Shown: positions 1 through 9,368 of the stretch, one piece after another
Position numbering within the stretch: position 1 is the first letter of the stretch
Layout of the letters: each line of letters begins with the position of its first letter
Assembly: GCF_000735585.1 (NCBI RefSeq)
Contig: NZ_JNNO01000023.1
Location: forward strand, 124,001-188,000
Source of the DNA: Devosia sp. LC5
GTDB lineage: Bacteria; Pseudomonadota; Alphaproteobacteria; Rhizobiales; Devosiaceae
Reading direction: 5' to 3'
Length of the DNA stretch: 64,000 nt
Translations under genes and position numbers: made by a program
Notes under the pieces: model-generated
Told to the model about the DNA's origin: nothing
The model's database searches: none
Seen by the model: the letters and a program-made list of their open reading frames with translations, nothing else

Positions 1-179
1 GGAGTGAGGTAGCGGACCTCGATAGTGCGGGCGGCAAGTTCGCGGCCCAGCGTGTCCAATGTGCGCACCACGCCATTGATTTGCGGGTGCCAGGCGTCGG
101 TAACGATCAGGAGGCGACGGAGCGATCCGCCTTGCGGAGGCGGAAGCGGCGGGGCTCGCCCGCCATCATCTCGGTCCAC
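1..179 (-). CDS. Glycosyltransferase, N-terminal fragment (window edge)
   Basis: Only the N-terminus is inside the window; the gene runs off the left edge. The translated stretch LLIVTDAWHPQINGVVRTL is the typical opening of GT-B glycosyltransferases of family 4 (sugar-nucleotide dependent, cytoplasmic face of the membrane). No ATG is available in frame. The best candidate start is a GTG at 177-179, which would overlap the end of the upstream phosphoesterase by about 70 bases, so the two are probably cotranscribed and translationally coupled. The exact start is uncertain; conserved sequence begins near base 119. Pairing with an LpxH-like phosphoesterase suggests a role in lipid or envelope glycan modification, which is inference. 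Confidence 0.6.
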   Translation of the reverse strand, partial: MDRDDGGRAPPLPPPQGGSLRRLLIVTDAWHPQINGVVRTLDTLGRELAARTIEVRYLT

Positions 180-916
180 TTGATCAACTCGAAATTGCCG
201 TCCGTTGTCTCGACTATCGCCGTGCAACTTTCCACCCAATCACCAGTGTTGATGTAGTGGATACCTAGCCTGTCATGCATGTCAGCAAAATGAATGTGCC
301 CGCAGATGACCCCGTCAACCCCGGATTCCTTGGCTTCGTGGACCAGAGCCTCCTCGAATCGCCCGATCACCGAGACGGCATTTTTGACCTTTTGCTTGGC
401 CCAGGCACTCAAGGACCAATATTGCAAACCGAGTCGCCGGCGCACCCAATTGATCGCAATGTTGACGCGCAGGGCCGCGTTATAGGCCCAGTCCCCAACA
501 TGGGCGAGCCATTTGGCATTCATCACCACCACGTCAAACTGGTCGCCATGGATGACCAGATAAGTCTTGCCGGTGGCAGTGGTGTGGACGGTGCGATCGA
601 CGAATTCGACCTCGCCGAAATAGGTGCCCAGATATTCGCGCAGGAACTCGTCGTGATTGCCCGGCAGATAGACGACGCGGGTGCCCGCATTGGCCTTTTC
701 GAGCAGCAGGTTGACCAGCACATTATATTCATTGGGCCAGTGCCAGGCCTTGGCGAGGCGCCAGCCATCCACGATATCGCCGACCAGATAGATGGTCTCG
801 GCATCATGAGCGCGCAGAAATTCGATGAGCTGGCCGACGCGGATCGGCTTCATGCCCAGATGCACGTCCGAAATGAACATGGCCCGGACTTGTCGGGTCT
901 CGCGCTCGTCCGCCAT
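107..916 (-). CDS. UDP-2,3-diacylglucosamine diphosphatase-like metallophosphoesterase
   Basis: A 269-residue calcineurin-type phosphoesterase of the LpxH-like family (COG2908). The metal-binding motifs are present in order: DVH (17-19), GD (46-47), GNHD (86-89), HGD (123-125) and GHIH (206-209). In LpxH these bind a dinuclear metal centre that hydrolyses UDP-diacylglucosamine in lipid A synthesis. Proteins of this larger subgroup in alphaproteobacteria often sit beside a glycosyltransferase, as here, and their true substrate is not settled. I chose the ATG at 914-916 because AGGAGA lies about ten bases upstream; a GTG at 937 is also in frame. Its 3' end probably overlaps the next gene. Confidence 0.8.
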   Translation of the reverse strand: MADERETRQVRAMFISDVHLGMKPIRVGQLIEFLRAHDAETIYLVGDIVDGWRLAKAWHWPNEYNVLVNLLLEKANAGTRVVYLPGNHDEFLREYLGTYFGEVEFVDRTVHTTATGKTYLVIHGDQFDVVVMNAKWLAHVGDWAYNAALRVNIAINWVRRRLGLQYWSLSAWAKQKVKNAVSVIGRFEEALVHEAKESGVDGVICGHIHFADMHDRLGIHYINTGDWVESCTAIVETTDGNFELIKWTEMMAGEPRRFRLRKADRSVAS

Positions 917-1053
917 CAAGCAAAGTCTCCTGCACACGCCATCCAGGGCAGGACAGCGACACGCAGTTTATCTGGGGATGGCTCCCGAGGAAACACTTAG
1001 CCCGTTTTGGCTGGGGAAAGCCCCACGGATGCGGGTTTCGGCCGCAGTCTCGA

Positions 1054-2139
1054 TCAGTGGATACGGGCTTTGAGGGCGATGATTCGCTGATAGCTCTGCT
1101 CGATCCGCGCCGCAAACGCCGGATCGGCCTCTGCTTCGGCCACTAGAATAGCCCGGATTTCATCGGCCAGACCCGGCCGGTATTTGGCGGTATTGGAAAA
1201 CAGCAACACATCCATGCCGGCCCGCACCGCCATGGTAACGGTCTGTTTGAGGTCAAAATGCTGGCGGATCGCACCCATTTCGAGATCGTCGCTGATCACC
1301 ACGCCATCAAAGCCGAGGTCGTCGCGCAGCACGCCGGTGATCCATTGCGGGGAGAGCGAAGCGGGCACCTGCGCGCCCTCGTCGGAATAATCGGCGTGGT
1401 AGAGGTGGCCCACCATCACGAAATCCACATCACCCTTGGCCAGCAGTTCCCGGTAAGGATCGAGTTCTTCAGGCTTCCAAGTGCTGGTGATATCGACAAA
1501 GCCCTCATGGCTATCGGCGGTGGACGAGCCATGACCGGGAAAATGCTTGAGCGAAGTGAGCAGGCCCGCCGCGTGGTGAGCGGTGATGAAGGCCTCGTCA
1601 TAGGCGACCACTGTCGCGGCGTCAGCGCTATACGAGCGGCCGAATTTGGCGATCACCGGGTTGTTGGGGTTCAAGTTGATATCGGCAACCGGGCCGAAAT
1701 TGACGGTGAAGCCAAGCCCGGCAAGGGAAGCGGCCATGCCGGCGTAAATCTTCTCGGCGGCTTCGGGGGAATTTCGGGCGGCAATGCTGGCGGCGCTGGG
1801 AATTTCCTTGAAGCCGACATCGCCATCCAGCCGCTCGACGGCGCCACCCTCCTGGTCGACGGTGATGAAGGGCAGCAGCTCGGGCGACGCGGCGCGAAAT
1901 GCCTGGTTCATCGCGGTGACGGTGGTGAGGTCTTTGACATTGGTCTTGAGGAACATCACCCCACCCAATTCGCTCGCGGCCAGCTTTTCGCGCAGCACCG
2001 CGACGCTGGCGTCGTCGGCATCATCGCCCTGAAAACCCACGACGATCATCTGTCCCGCCATCTGCTCGAGGGTCGCGGCATGCGCCGGTACGGCCGCGAA
2101 CAAGGAGGCGGCGAGCAGCAGGTGGGGAAGAAATGTCAC
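1054..2139 (-). CDS. Exported glycoside hydrolase family 3 beta-N-acetylhexosaminidase (NagZ-like)
   Basis: A GH3 enzyme of about 361 residues. KHFPGHG (198-204) followed by DSH (209-211) is the NagZ catalytic loop, and ISDDLEM (282-288) holds the nucleophile Asp. The family removes N-acetylglucosamine from muropeptides during peptidoglycan recycling. Classic NagZ is cytoplasmic, but this copy begins with a clear signal peptide ending AVPAHA near residue 21, so it probably acts in the periplasm. The chosen GTG at 2137-2139 places the signal peptide at the N-terminus. The frame stays open to base 2307 with ATGs upstream, so a longer start cannot be excluded. It points away from the neighbouring acs terminator. 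Confidence 0.8.
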   Translation of the reverse strand: MTFLPHLLLAASLFAAVPAHAATLEQMAGQMIVVGFQGDDADDASVAVLREKLAASELGGVMFLKTNVKDLTTVTAMNQAFRAASPELLPFITVDQEGGAVERLDGDVGFKEIPSAASIAARNSPEAAEKIYAGMAASLAGLGFTVNFGPVADINLNPNNPVIAKFGRSYSADAATVVAYDEAFITAHHAAGLLTSLKHFPGHGSSTADSHEGFVDITSTWKPEELDPYRELLAKGDVDFVMVGHLYHADYSDEGAQVPASLSPQWITGVLRDDLGFDGVVISDDLEMGAIRQHFDLKQTVTMAVRAGMDVLLFSNTAKYRPGLADEIRAILVAEAEADPAFAARIEQSYQRIIALKARIH

Positions 2140-2336
2140 GGGAAAATCCAGCTTTCGGAGAATCGCAGCGACAGCGTCACCGGAAAAAGCCGCCGAAACA
2201 ATGACAGCCGCAACTATTCGCATGCCTACGTCATTTGGGGTATGCCAATTGATATGCATCAATGGCATAGATGGCACAGGCGACTTGGAGCATAGGCCGT
2301 TTTTCAACCTTCCGGCCGATGAAGCCGCCGCCTTTA

Positions 2337-2366
2337 GCGGGCGGAGATCTTGGGGTCTCCGTCCGC
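2337..2366 (-). terminator. Hairpin after acs, weak terminator candidate
   Basis: An 11-bp stem (GCGGACGGAGA against TCTCCGCCCGC on the minus strand, one G-U pair) with an 8-base loop lies 24 bases beyond the acs stop. There is no clean U-tract after it on the minus strand, so it may only stabilise the transcript end. Confidence 0.35.
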
Positions 2367-2389
2367 GTTCGTTTTGGCGATAGCGCTAC

Positions 2390-4333
2390 CTACCGGTTCT
2401 GCCGGTTGGTGATCAGATCGTCCACCACTGCCGGGTCGGCCAGTGTGGAAGTGTCCCCCAGCGAACCGAAGTCGTTTTCGGCCACCTTGCGCAGAATGCG
2501 GCGCATGATCTTGCCGGAACGGGTCTTGGGCAGGCCGGGCGCCCACTGGATCAGGTCGGGCGTGGCGATCGGGCCGATTTCCCTGCGGACCCAATTGCGC
2601 AGCTCGACTTTGAGCGCGTCGTCGCTGGCTTCGCCGGCCATCAGGGTGACATAGCAATAGATGCCCTGCCCCTTGACGTCGTGCGGGTAGCCGACAACCG
2701 CCGCTTCGCTGACCTTGGGATGCGCCACCAGCGCGCTTTCGACCTCGGCAGTCCCCAGGCGATGGCCGGAAACGTTGAGCACGTCATCCACACGCCCGGT
2801 GATCCAATAATAGCCGTCTTCATCGCGGCGGCAGCCGTCGCCGGTGAAGTAATAGCCCTTGTACTGGGTGAAATAGGTATCGATGAAGCGCTGGTGATCG
2901 CCATAGACGCTGCGCATCTGGCCCGGCCAGCTATCGGCAATGGCCAGCACGCCCTCGGCCTTGGTCTGCTCCTGCAGCCGCCCCTCGGGCGACAGTACAA
3001 CGGGCTGCACACCGAAAAACGGCTTGGTGGCCGAACCGGGCTTGGTGGGAATGGCGCCGGGGAATGGCGCGATCATGTGGCCGCCCGTTTCGGTCTGCCA
3101 CCAGCAATCGACAATGCCGCAGCGCTCCTTGCCGACATGCTTGCTGTACCACAGCCAGGCCTCGGGATTGATCGGTTCGCCCACCGTGCCCAGCAAGCGC
3201 AGCGAGGGCATGTCGTATTTATCGGCAAATTCGTGGCCCGCACCCATCAACGCGCGGATGGCGGTGGGGGCGGTGTGGAAGATATTGACCTGGTGCTTTT
3301 CCACCACCTGCCAGAAGCGCGAGGCATCGGGATAACTCGGAATGCCCTCGAACATCAGCGTGGTCGCGCCATTGGCAAGCGGGCCATAGACGATATAGGT
3401 GTGGCCGGTGATCCAGCCCACATCGGCCGTGCACCAATAGACCTCGCCATCGCGATAATCGAAGCTGAGCTCATGCGTCAGCGCGCCATAGACGAGATAG
3501 CCGCCCGTGGTGTGCAGCACGCCCTTTGGCTTGCCGGTCGAGCCGGAGGTGTAGAGGATGAACAGCGGATCTTCCGCATTCATCGGCTCGGGCGGGCATT
3601 CGGCGCCGACCTTGGCGGCGGCGTCCTCATACCAGACATCGCGGCCTTCGCTCATGGCGACGGGATTGCCGGTGACCTTGACGACGATGACGGTCTCGAC
3701 GCCCTGCACCTTGGCCAGAGCTTCGTCGACATTCTTCTTGAGCGGGATGGTCTTGCCGCCACGGCGGCCTTCATCGGCGGTGAGGATGATCTTGCTGCCG
3801 CAATCGGCCACGCGGCCGGCGATGGAATCGGGCGAGAAGCCACCAAAAATCACCGAATGAACCGCGCCGATGCGGGTACAGGCCAGCATGGCGACGGCGG
3901 TGTCGATGACCATGGGCATGTAGATGGTGACGCGGTCCCCCTTCTTGACGCCATGGGCTTTCAGCACATTGGCAAAGCGGCAGACACGCTCGTACAGCTC
4001 GCGATAGGTGGCCTTGCCATCGGTGCCGGGCGTGTCGCCCTCCCAGACGATCGCCGTCTGGTCGCCGCGGGTCGCCAGGTGCCGGTCAAGACAATTGGCC
4101 GACACATTGAGCACCCCGTCTTCGAACCATTTGATCGAGACATCTGGATAGGCAAAGCTGGTATTTTTGATGATGGACGGGGGCTTGATCCAGTCGAGCC
4201 GCTGCGCCTGCTCGGCCCAGAACCCGTTTGGGTCGCTGATGGAGCGGGCATACATCTCATCATATTGAGCGCTGGTTACGTGGGTGCGTGCGATCGCAGC
4301 CGCACTTGGCTGGAATACGAGCTGCTCGCTCAT
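2390..4333 (-). CDS. acs: Acetyl-CoA synthetase
   Basis: A 647-residue AMP-forming acetate-CoA ligase, the usual length for Acs. It activates acetate to acetyl-CoA through acetyl-AMP. The adenylate-forming signature [11 protein letters not shown] is at about 261-271, and the C-terminal PKTRSGK motif, whose Lys (about 608) is acetylated to switch the enzyme off, is intact. Two ATGs stand six bases apart; GGGAGG directly abuts the first but is six bases before the second, so I chose the second (4331-4333). It is transcribed alone, divergent from the acetyltransferase at 4512. Confidence 0.95.
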   Translation of the reverse strand: MSEQLVFQPSAAAIARTHVTSAQYDEMYARSISDPNGFWAEQAQRLDWIKPPSIIKNTSFAYPDVSIKWFEDGVLNVSANCLDRHLATRGDQTAIVWEGDTPGTDGKATYRELYERVCRFANVLKAHGVKKGDRVTIYMPMVIDTAVAMLACTRIGAVHSVIFGGFSPDSIAGRVADCGSKIILTADEGRRGGKTIPLKKNVDEALAKVQGVETVIVVKVTGNPVAMSEGRDVWYEDAAAKVGAECPPEPMNAEDPLFILYTSGSTGKPKGVLHTTGGYLVYGALTHELSFDYRDGEVYWCTADVGWITGHTYIVYGPLANGATTLMFEGIPSYPDASRFWQVVEKHQVNIFHTAPTAIRALMGAGHEFADKYDMPSLRLLGTVGEPINPEAWLWYSKHVGKERCGIVDCWWQTETGGHMIAPFPGAIPTKPGSATKPFFGVQPVVLSPEGRLQEQTKAEGVLAIADSWPGQMRSVYGDHQRFIDTYFTQYKGYYFTGDGCRRDEDGYYWITGRVDDVLNVSGHRLGTAEVESALVAHPKVSEAAVVGYPHDVKGQGIYCYVTLMAGEASDDALKVELRNWVRREIGPIATPDLIQWAPGLPKTRSGKIMRRILRKVAENDFGSLGDTSTLADPAVVDDLITNRQNR

Positions 4334-4458
4334 AGTCATCCTCCCTTATCTCTCCCGGCTCCGTTCTAAAGACCGCCCCTGCGTCGGGCAAGCCCATGAC
4401 CGTGCAACTTCGTACATGGCGCCGCCACCGCCCATTAACTGCCTCAAGCTAGTATGCT

Positions 4459-4486
4459 TTGTGCGCATCAGGCTGTTTGCTAGTAT
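4459..4486 (+). promoter_or_regulatory. Candidate sigma-70 promoter for the acetyltransferase
   Basis: TTGTGC (4459-4464), a 16-base spacer and TAGTAT (4481-4486) lie 26 bases before the start codon at 4512. The elements fit a housekeeping promoter by eye only. Confidence 0.4.
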
Positions 4487-4511
4487 CGCGACAGCAGAGG
4501 GAGGGCTCATC

Positions 4512-5078
4512 ATGGCCGAGATGACTATCCGTGCCGCCACTATTGCCGATATCGACATGGTCCATCGCGAATTGATGGACGTGATTGCGACGTCGCAATA
4601 TTACAGCGAGCGCTTCAAGGCCCATGAAATGGGTCGCCTCAACAAGGCCTTCCTGCGCAATGTCATGGCGATCGATCCCTGGCATGTCATGATCATGAAT
4701 ACTGACGGGGTGCCTGGCGGCGCCATGATCTCGGGGCCCGAATGCGGCTCGATCTTCCGCTATTGGAGCTGGGTATTCCCCAGCCATCGCAATTCCAAGC
4801 TGGGCATGTTCGGCATGCGCGCCTTTGACGAGCACTGGGACAATGGCCGCTTCCACAAGGCCTTTACCTTCGTGCGCCCGGAAAACGAAGTCGCCCGCAT
4901 GCTGTTGCGGCGCTACGGCTACAAGGAAACCTGCCTGCTCGAAAAGCACATCTTCGGCCAGGATTACATGCTGATCGAAAAGCCCTACACCAAGGTGTCC
5001 GAGGACTATGACAGCGGCGTCAATGTCGGCCGCCTGGGCCGGCTAAAGCAGCGGCTCGGCGAGTTGGTGGGCGTTTAG
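4512..5078 (+). CDS. GNAT-like N-acetyltransferase-family protein
   Basis: A 188-residue protein with the layout of a GNAT fold, including a central RPENEVARMLLRRYGYKET stretch that resembles the acetyl-CoA-binding and C-terminal strand region of the family. The signature glycine loop is weak, so the assignment is at fold level; substrate unknown. AGAGGGAGG lies about ten bases before the ATG at 4512, which settles the start against a longer open frame that would begin inside acs. Its stop overlaps the stop of the convergent flippase gene by four bases, and FemAB-type acetyltransferase-fold genes lie on the other side, so it may belong to the same surface-polymer locus. Confidence 0.65.
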   Translation: MAEMTIRAATIADIDMVHRELMDVIATSQYYSERFKAHEMGRLNKAFLRNVMAIDPWHVMIMNTDGVPGGAMISGPECGSIFRYWSWVFPSHRNSKLGMFGMRAFDEHWDNGRFHKAFTFVRPENEVARMLLRRYGYKETCLLEKHIFGQDYMLIEKPYTKVSEDYDSGVNVGRLGRLKQRLGELVGV

Positions 5079-6403
5079 GCCGCCGGCAGCGCCGCTGCCC
5101 GCCGCGCGCGGAACCATTGCACGATCGACACATCCATCTTGGCGGTGCGCAGCGCAATGGCCCAAAGCGCGAACGACCAGATGGTGATGGCGATCAGCGC
5201 CGAAATTGCCGCGCCCATCAGCCCGAATGGTGGCGCCAGCAGCCAATTACCCACAAAGAGCACGGCGATGCCCAGCGCCACCGCCGGCAGGCTCGCATAG
5301 GGCCGATCATGGATCGAGAGGACCAGCGAAGCCGGCCCCATTGCCGAGCGGACCACCAGCGCCAGGCACAACACGGCAAGCGGCGCGGCGCCCGCACTGA
5401 AACCCGGGCCGAAGAATTGCAGCGCAATCGGCGCGCCCAAAGCCGTGACGCAGAACAGCACCAGCGATAGCGCCGTCGCCACCATATTGGCGTCGCCCAC
5501 CTTGCGATGGAAGGCGCTGCGATCGGCATTCGCTTCGCTCTCGAACATATCGGGCATGGACACGGCATAGACAGCCGACACGCCGAACGACACCAGCGCG
5601 AAGATGCGGGTGCAAACGCCGAATATTGCCAGTTCCTCGCGACCCAATATCTGGCTGAGCAGCAACAGATTGATATCGAAGAAGAAATCCGTGGCGAGCG
5701 CAATCAGCATCCAGGGCAGCGCAAAGCGCCACCAGCGGCGGCTTTCGCGCAGGCGCACTTCCGTATCGCGCCCCGGCACGGCGCTCCAGGCAATCAGCGT
5801 AAAGCCGAACTGCACCAGTGCGATCACCACAAAACCGATGGCGGCGCCCCACACCATATGGTCGAAGGCGTCGTCGCGATTGGCAATGCCCATGGCGCCC
5901 ACAAGGGCCGCAACCAGGATGATCGGGCGGAAAATGCCATCGGCGAAAAAGCCGGAAAACGGCCGCTTGAGCCCGATCAGCAGCGAGCCGCTGAGCATCA
6001 CCGTGGCGCCGCTGAAGGCCAGCAGAATCACCGGCACATAATGCTGGGCGACGATGCTGCCGCCCTGCCCCACCAGCCCCAGCACGAATTGCCCGGCCAC
6101 CAGCAACAGCACCAGCGCCACCAGGATATGGCCATAGGCATGCAGCATGAACACGCCAAGCTGCTTGCGCTCGCTACGGGCGCGATATTCGGCGGCGAAA
6201 TAGGCTCCGATCGTATGAAAGCCCAACGGCATGGCCACCGCAATCAGGTTGCAGCTGGCCGTGATGATCAGAAAATCACCCAGATGCCCCGCGCCCCACA
6301 GGCGGGCAATCATCGCCTGCACCAGAAATACGATGCCCGCGCCAAACAGGCGCCCACCGAAAATGATGGTCGATTGGGAGACCAGACGGCGGTGCAGACT
6401 CAT
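5075..6403 (-). CDS. Polysaccharide flippase (MOP superfamily, Wzx/MATE-like)
   Basis: A 442-residue integral membrane protein with about 12 to 14 hydrophobic segments spread over its full length and a positively charged start (MSLHRRLVSQS), the layout of MOP-superfamily lipid-linked oligosaccharide flippases. Such proteins move polyprenol-linked glycans across the inner membrane. Its start overlaps the stop of the FemAB-like gene at 6400 by four bases (ATGA), so the two form a translationally coupled pair. No polymerase or glycosyltransferase is adjacent, so the glycan it handles is unknown. Confidence 0.75.
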   Translation of the reverse strand: MSLHRRLVSQSTIIFGGRLFGAGIVFLVQAMIARLWGAGHLGDFLIITASCNLIAVAMPLGFHTIGAYFAAEYRARSERKQLGVFMLHAYGHILVALVLLLVAGQFVLGLVGQGGSIVAQHYVPVILLAFSGATVMLSGSLLIGLKRPFSGFFADGIFRPIILVAALVGAMGIANRDDAFDHMVWGAAIGFVVIALVQFGFTLIAWSAVPGRDTEVRLRESRRWWRFALPWMLIALATDFFFDINLLLLSQILGREELAIFGVCTRIFALVSFGVSAVYAVSMPDMFESEANADRSAFHRKVGDANMVATALSLVLFCVTALGAPIALQFFGPGFSAGAAPLAVLCLALVVRSAMGPASLVLSIHDRPYASLPAVALGIAVLFVGNWLLAPPFGLMGAAISALIAITIWSFALWAIALRTAKMDVSIVQWFRARRAAALPAA

Positions 6404-7581
6404 CCCTGGCTTTCTTTGGAGGCTGGAGCCTGATCGGGACGCGCCTTGGGATTGCGCCAGGCATCGACCACCCGGCGCAGCTGATAATAGGCGTCGCGTG
6501 CGTTGAAGGCACCGGTACCCAGCAAATAGGCCAGCGGATTGGACGCATAATTGGCGACCGGCGGTACCGGGCGGATCACCCCGGCATCGCCCACCATGCC
6601 CTTTTTGAACTGGTGCAGCCCCTGATAGCCATCGGTGCCGCCCAGATCGTACCAGGCTGCCTCGGTATTATCGCGCAGCCAGCGAATGATGTGCCAATGC
6701 ATGAAATAGCCCGCGCGCAGCGGCAGCGCCCGGTCATTGGTGGCGCCATAAAGATAGACAGCACGATCGCCCGCCTTGAAGATCAACGCACCAGCAACCA
6801 GTTCGCCCTCGTGGCGGACGAAGAACAATTCGGGCCGCAGCGCATCGATATCGGTCGCCATCAACGACGGCACGGTCTCATAGGCGGAATGATCGGTGAA
6901 CTGCTTGCGGTCAGTCATGGCCGTATAGAGCGCGTCGAATTCGGCCATCCGCTCCGGCCCGGCATGCTCGAAGCTGAGCCCTTCCTTCTCGGATTTATTG
7001 AGATGGTAGCGCCATTTCTGGTGCAGGCTCTTGCGCTGCTCGGCATCCCCGAGCCGCAGATTGACGATATAACGATTGGGAAATCCCAGCACCGAGCCGC
7101 GCTGGAAGCCCCGGGCGATCAGCCGCTCATAATCGTGATTGGTTTCGGTCAGCGAGGCACGCGGCAACACGGACAGCAATTGCCCGCGCTTGCCGGCATA
7201 TTCGGCGACCAGCGCATCGATCATGGCGGCGTGGATAATGTCGCGATCGGCACGGGCGCCGTGCCTGACAATGGGGGCCCATTTGGAAATGGCAATGGCG
7301 CCAATACCCAGCGGCAGGCGCTGGATCATCATCAGCGCACCGCCGACGATCTCGCCCCGGTCGAGAAACAGCATCGGCTCCTGCGTCACCGCGGGCCAGC
7401 GCGTTTGCGCGAACATGTGGAGCTGTTCCTGGCAGACTTCGTCGAACCCGGCGATGGTCCGGTCCCATTCCTCGCCCGATACGATGCGGGTCTGGAGCTG
7501 AAGTGCAGCCGTGCCGGCTTGGCGCTGCTGAAGCGCCGCGTCGGCATCGTCGTGAACCAGGCGGTCGGTGATAGCGGCCAT
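6400..7581 (-). CDS. FemAB-type aminoacyl/acyltransferase family protein
   Basis: A 393-residue protein whose C-terminal half (about 200-350) carries the GNAT_FemAB signatures: KWRYHLNKSEKEGL, a RPELFFVRHEGELVAGALIF strand pair, the acetyl-CoA-site-like YLYGATND, and DLGGTDGYQGLHQFKKG. In Gram-positives FemABX adds amino acids to lipid II; in alphaproteobacteria homologues are found in exopolysaccharide and surface-polymer loci. Coupling to a flippase at 6403 supports a role in modifying an exported lipid-linked glycan. The amino-acid or acyl donor cannot be read from sequence. Confidence 0.75.
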   Translation of the reverse strand: MAAITDRLVHDDADAALQQRQAGTAALQLQTRIVSGEEWDRTIAGFDEVCQEQLHMFAQTRWPAVTQEPMLFLDRGEIVGGALMMIQRLPLGIGAIAISKWAPIVRHGARADRDIIHAAMIDALVAEYAGKRGQLLSVLPRASLTETNHDYERLIARGFQRGSVLGFPNRYIVNLRLGDAEQRKSLHQKWRYHLNKSEKEGLSFEHAGPERMAEFDALYTAMTDRKQFTDHSAYETVPSLMATDIDALRPELFFVRHEGELVAGALIFKAGDRAVYLYGATNDRALPLRAGYFMHWHIIRWLRDNTEAAWYDLGGTDGYQGLHQFKKGMVGDAGVIRPVPPVANYASNPLAYLLGTGAFNARDAYYQLRRVVDAWRNPKARPDQAPASKESQG

Positions 7582-7716
7582 CTTGGAGCTTCCTGCTCAG
7601 AACATTTCTGAGCGGCAAGATAGAACCCCAAGGTGAGCAATTTCCTATTACGGCACAACAAATGCCGCAAAGTTCCGCCCGTGGTTACTAAAGACTACCA
7701 CGGGCGGTAAGCAGTT

Positions 7717-8406
7717 TTAGTGGCCGCCGGCGCCACTATAGATGAAGGGGATATGCGGCAGGGTATAGCCGAGCCATTGATCGGCGCCTTCATAGATCAT
7801 CTTGGCGGCGACATAGAGGATGATCAGCAGGCCGACCCAGGCGATCCAACGGTATTGATGCAAGAGGCGCGCGATGAAAGTAGCGGCAACGCCCATCATG
7901 ACGACCGACAGCGCCAGACCAAAGATCAGGGCTTCAAAATGGTGCTGGGCGGCGCCGGCCACGGCCAGCACGTTGTCGAGCGACATGGAAACGTCGGCGA
8001 TGATGATCTGGATGACCGCCTGGCGCAGCGACTTGCGCGGTGCCTTGCCGGCAACGGTGCCGTCGGCATTGAGATCGGCATCTTCCAGCGCTTCGGTGGC
8101 TTCCTCTTCGTCCTCATGGGAAACGGTGAGTTCGCGATACATCTTCCAGCAGACATAGAGCAGCAACACGCCGCCCGCGATCAGCAATGCCCCGCCCAGC
8201 GACAGCAATTGCGTGGTGATCAGCGCAAAAAAGATGCGCAGCACGGTGGCGGCGATAATGCCGATCAGGATGGCTTTCTTGCGCACGTCTTTGGCAAGGC
8301 CGGCCGCGGCAAGGCCGATAACCACGGCATTGTCCCCGGCCAGCACGAGGTCAATCATGATGACCTGAAGCAAGGAAGAAAAGAAACTCGGGTCGATGCC
8401 GAACAT
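7717..8406 (-). CDS. TerC family integral membrane protein (YjbE-type, putative metal exporter)
   Basis: A 229-residue protein with about seven hydrophobic segments. Two membrane-embedded acidic motifs mark the family: DLVLAGDNAVVIG (19-31) and DVSMSLDNVLAVAG (138-151). The soluble loop between residues 92 and 125 is strongly acidic. TerC/YceF/Alx relatives are linked to manganese efflux, often during extracytoplasmic metal loading, and to tellurite resistance. I looked upstream for the yybP-ykoY manganese riboswitch that often controls this family and could not recognise it. It is transcribed alone. Confidence 0.85.
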   Translation of the reverse strand: MFGIDPSFFSSLLQVIMIDLVLAGDNAVVIGLAAAGLAKDVRKKAILIGIIAATVLRIFFALITTQLLSLGGALLIAGGVLLLYVCWKMYRELTVSHEDEEEATEALEDADLNADGTVAGKAPRKSLRQAVIQIIIADVSMSLDNVLAVAGAAQHHFEALIFGLALSVVMMGVAATFIARLLHQYRWIAWVGLLIILYVAAKMIYEGADQWLGYTLPHIPFIYSGAGGH

Positions 8407-8590
8407 GCTGGGTCCCTGGGAGTGCTGAAATGTCGCGCCGCTATAGGCCTCTATCGCGCGGGAAGGAAGGGCATTTCCTGCGAATTAAACGAAAGACGCA
8501 GGCAATCCGGGCGTTTTGCAGGTCATCTGACAGCTTGATGACAGGTTGGGGCAAAAGCCGGGCGATGCCGTGGTCTGGCGGCCCTATCGT

Positions 8591-8623
8591 CCGCTCGCCC
8601 CTCAGGGGAGAGGTGAGGAGCGG
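8591..8623. repeat. Short intergenic inverted repeat
   Basis: CCGCTC and GAGCGG flank a core containing CCCCTCAGGGGAGAGGTGAG. This resembles a shortened copy of the CTCTCCCC-type palindrome seen complete at 22846-22978. It lies in the 303-base gap between terC and the cold-shock gene; apart from the terminator at 8634 I see nothing else there. Confidence 0.5.
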
Positions 8624-8633
8624 ATGATGAAAC

Positions 8634-8671
8634 AAAAAGCCGCCCCGGTTTCCCGGAGCGGCTCTTTTTTG
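8634..8671 (-). terminator. Rho-independent terminator of the cold-shock gene
   Basis: On the minus strand the stem AGCCGCTCCGG / CCGGGGCGGCT (one mismatch) with a short loop is followed by TTTTTG, 38 bases after the csp stop. An A-run upstream gives a T-run on the other strand, so the element could act in both directions. Confidence 0.8.
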
Positions 8672-8709
8672 GGATCGCCAGCGAACGAGTCGCGGCGCTC
8701 CGCCGGTTC

Positions 8710-8925
8710 TTACTGAACCAGGGTCAGGTTGCAGGCCGAGATCTTGCCGTCACGGCCGCTCTCGAGCTCGTAAGTCACCTTGTCGCCTTCATACAGGCCC
8801 TGCAGGCCCGAACGCTCGACGGCGGAGATGTGGACGAAAGCGTCCTTTTCACCATTCTCAGGCGAAATGAAGCCGAAGCCCTTGGTGGTGTTGAAGAATT
8901 TAACAGTGCCGTTGATCGAGGCCAT
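8710..8925 (-). CDS. Cold-shock domain protein, CspA family
   Basis: A 71-residue single cold-shock domain with both RNA-binding motifs, KGFGFI (RNP1, 15-20) and DAFVHIS (RNP2, 28-34). These proteins bind single-stranded nucleic acid and loosen mRNA structure. The paralogue at 42923 differs at only a handful of positions, mostly at the ends. TATATT (complement of 8938-8943) lies 13 bases before the start codon, close enough to suggest a very short 5' leader if it is the -10 box, unlike the long thermosensing leader of enteric cspA. A good terminator follows. Confidence 0.95.
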   Translation of the reverse strand: MASINGTVKFFNTTKGFGFISPENGEKDAFVHISAVERSGLQGLYEGDKVTYELESGRDGKISACNLTLVQ

Positions 8926-9154
8926 GTGTGTAGTCCTAATATAGCCCGAAGCATCAGCAAGCGAGCGCCGCCCACAGGCAACATGCCCGATGGGTTCTAA
9001 ACGTTCGCAAGAAAGGAAGGAGCCAGAGCCGGATCAAACCGGCAGGCAGCCGACAATGGCTGAAAACGCCTGTCTCTTGTGACAGCACATCGTGTTTAAA
9101 GCAAGGCCCAGCGTGTGAACACTGTCATAATGGCGTTGCTTTTGTGAAGGACTT

Positions 9155-9230
9155 TGGTGGGCGAGCACGGATTCGAACCGTGGACCCGACGATTAAGAGT
9201 CGTCTGCTCTACCAGCTGAGCTACTCGCCC
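9155..9230 (-). tRNA. tRNA-Lys (anticodon CUU), CCA encoded
   Basis: A full cloverleaf reads on the minus strand: acceptor stem GGGCGAG/CTCGCCC, D-stem GCTC/GAGC, anticodon stem GACGA/TCGTC around the loop CTCTTAA (anticodon CTT), and T-arm CACGG TTCGAAT CCGTG. The discriminator A at 9158 is followed by an encoded CCA (9155-9157). It stands alone between the cold-shock gene and the MscS gene. Confidence 0.97.
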
Positions 9231-9368
9231 CCTGCCGGGGCTTCCAAAGTGGCTGCTCTCTAGCAAAGGGATTCCGGGCTGTCTAGCGCTCAGGCGCACT
9301 TTCCTGCCATCACTGGTTTGCTATTGTGGAAAGAGCGGGGGACCAACCGCCCCAGAGACCGGCAAACC

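Noticed and set aside
275..1000. Long opposite-strand open frames over the phosphoesterase
   Set aside because: They lie antisense to a gene with complete catalytic motifs and show no recognisable domain or ribosome site; high GC content produces such frames throughout the window.
8407..8709. yybP-ykoY manganese riboswitch before terC
   Set aside because: The family is often controlled this way, but I could not find the conserved core in the 303-base leader; only a short inverted repeat and the neighbouring terminator are visible.
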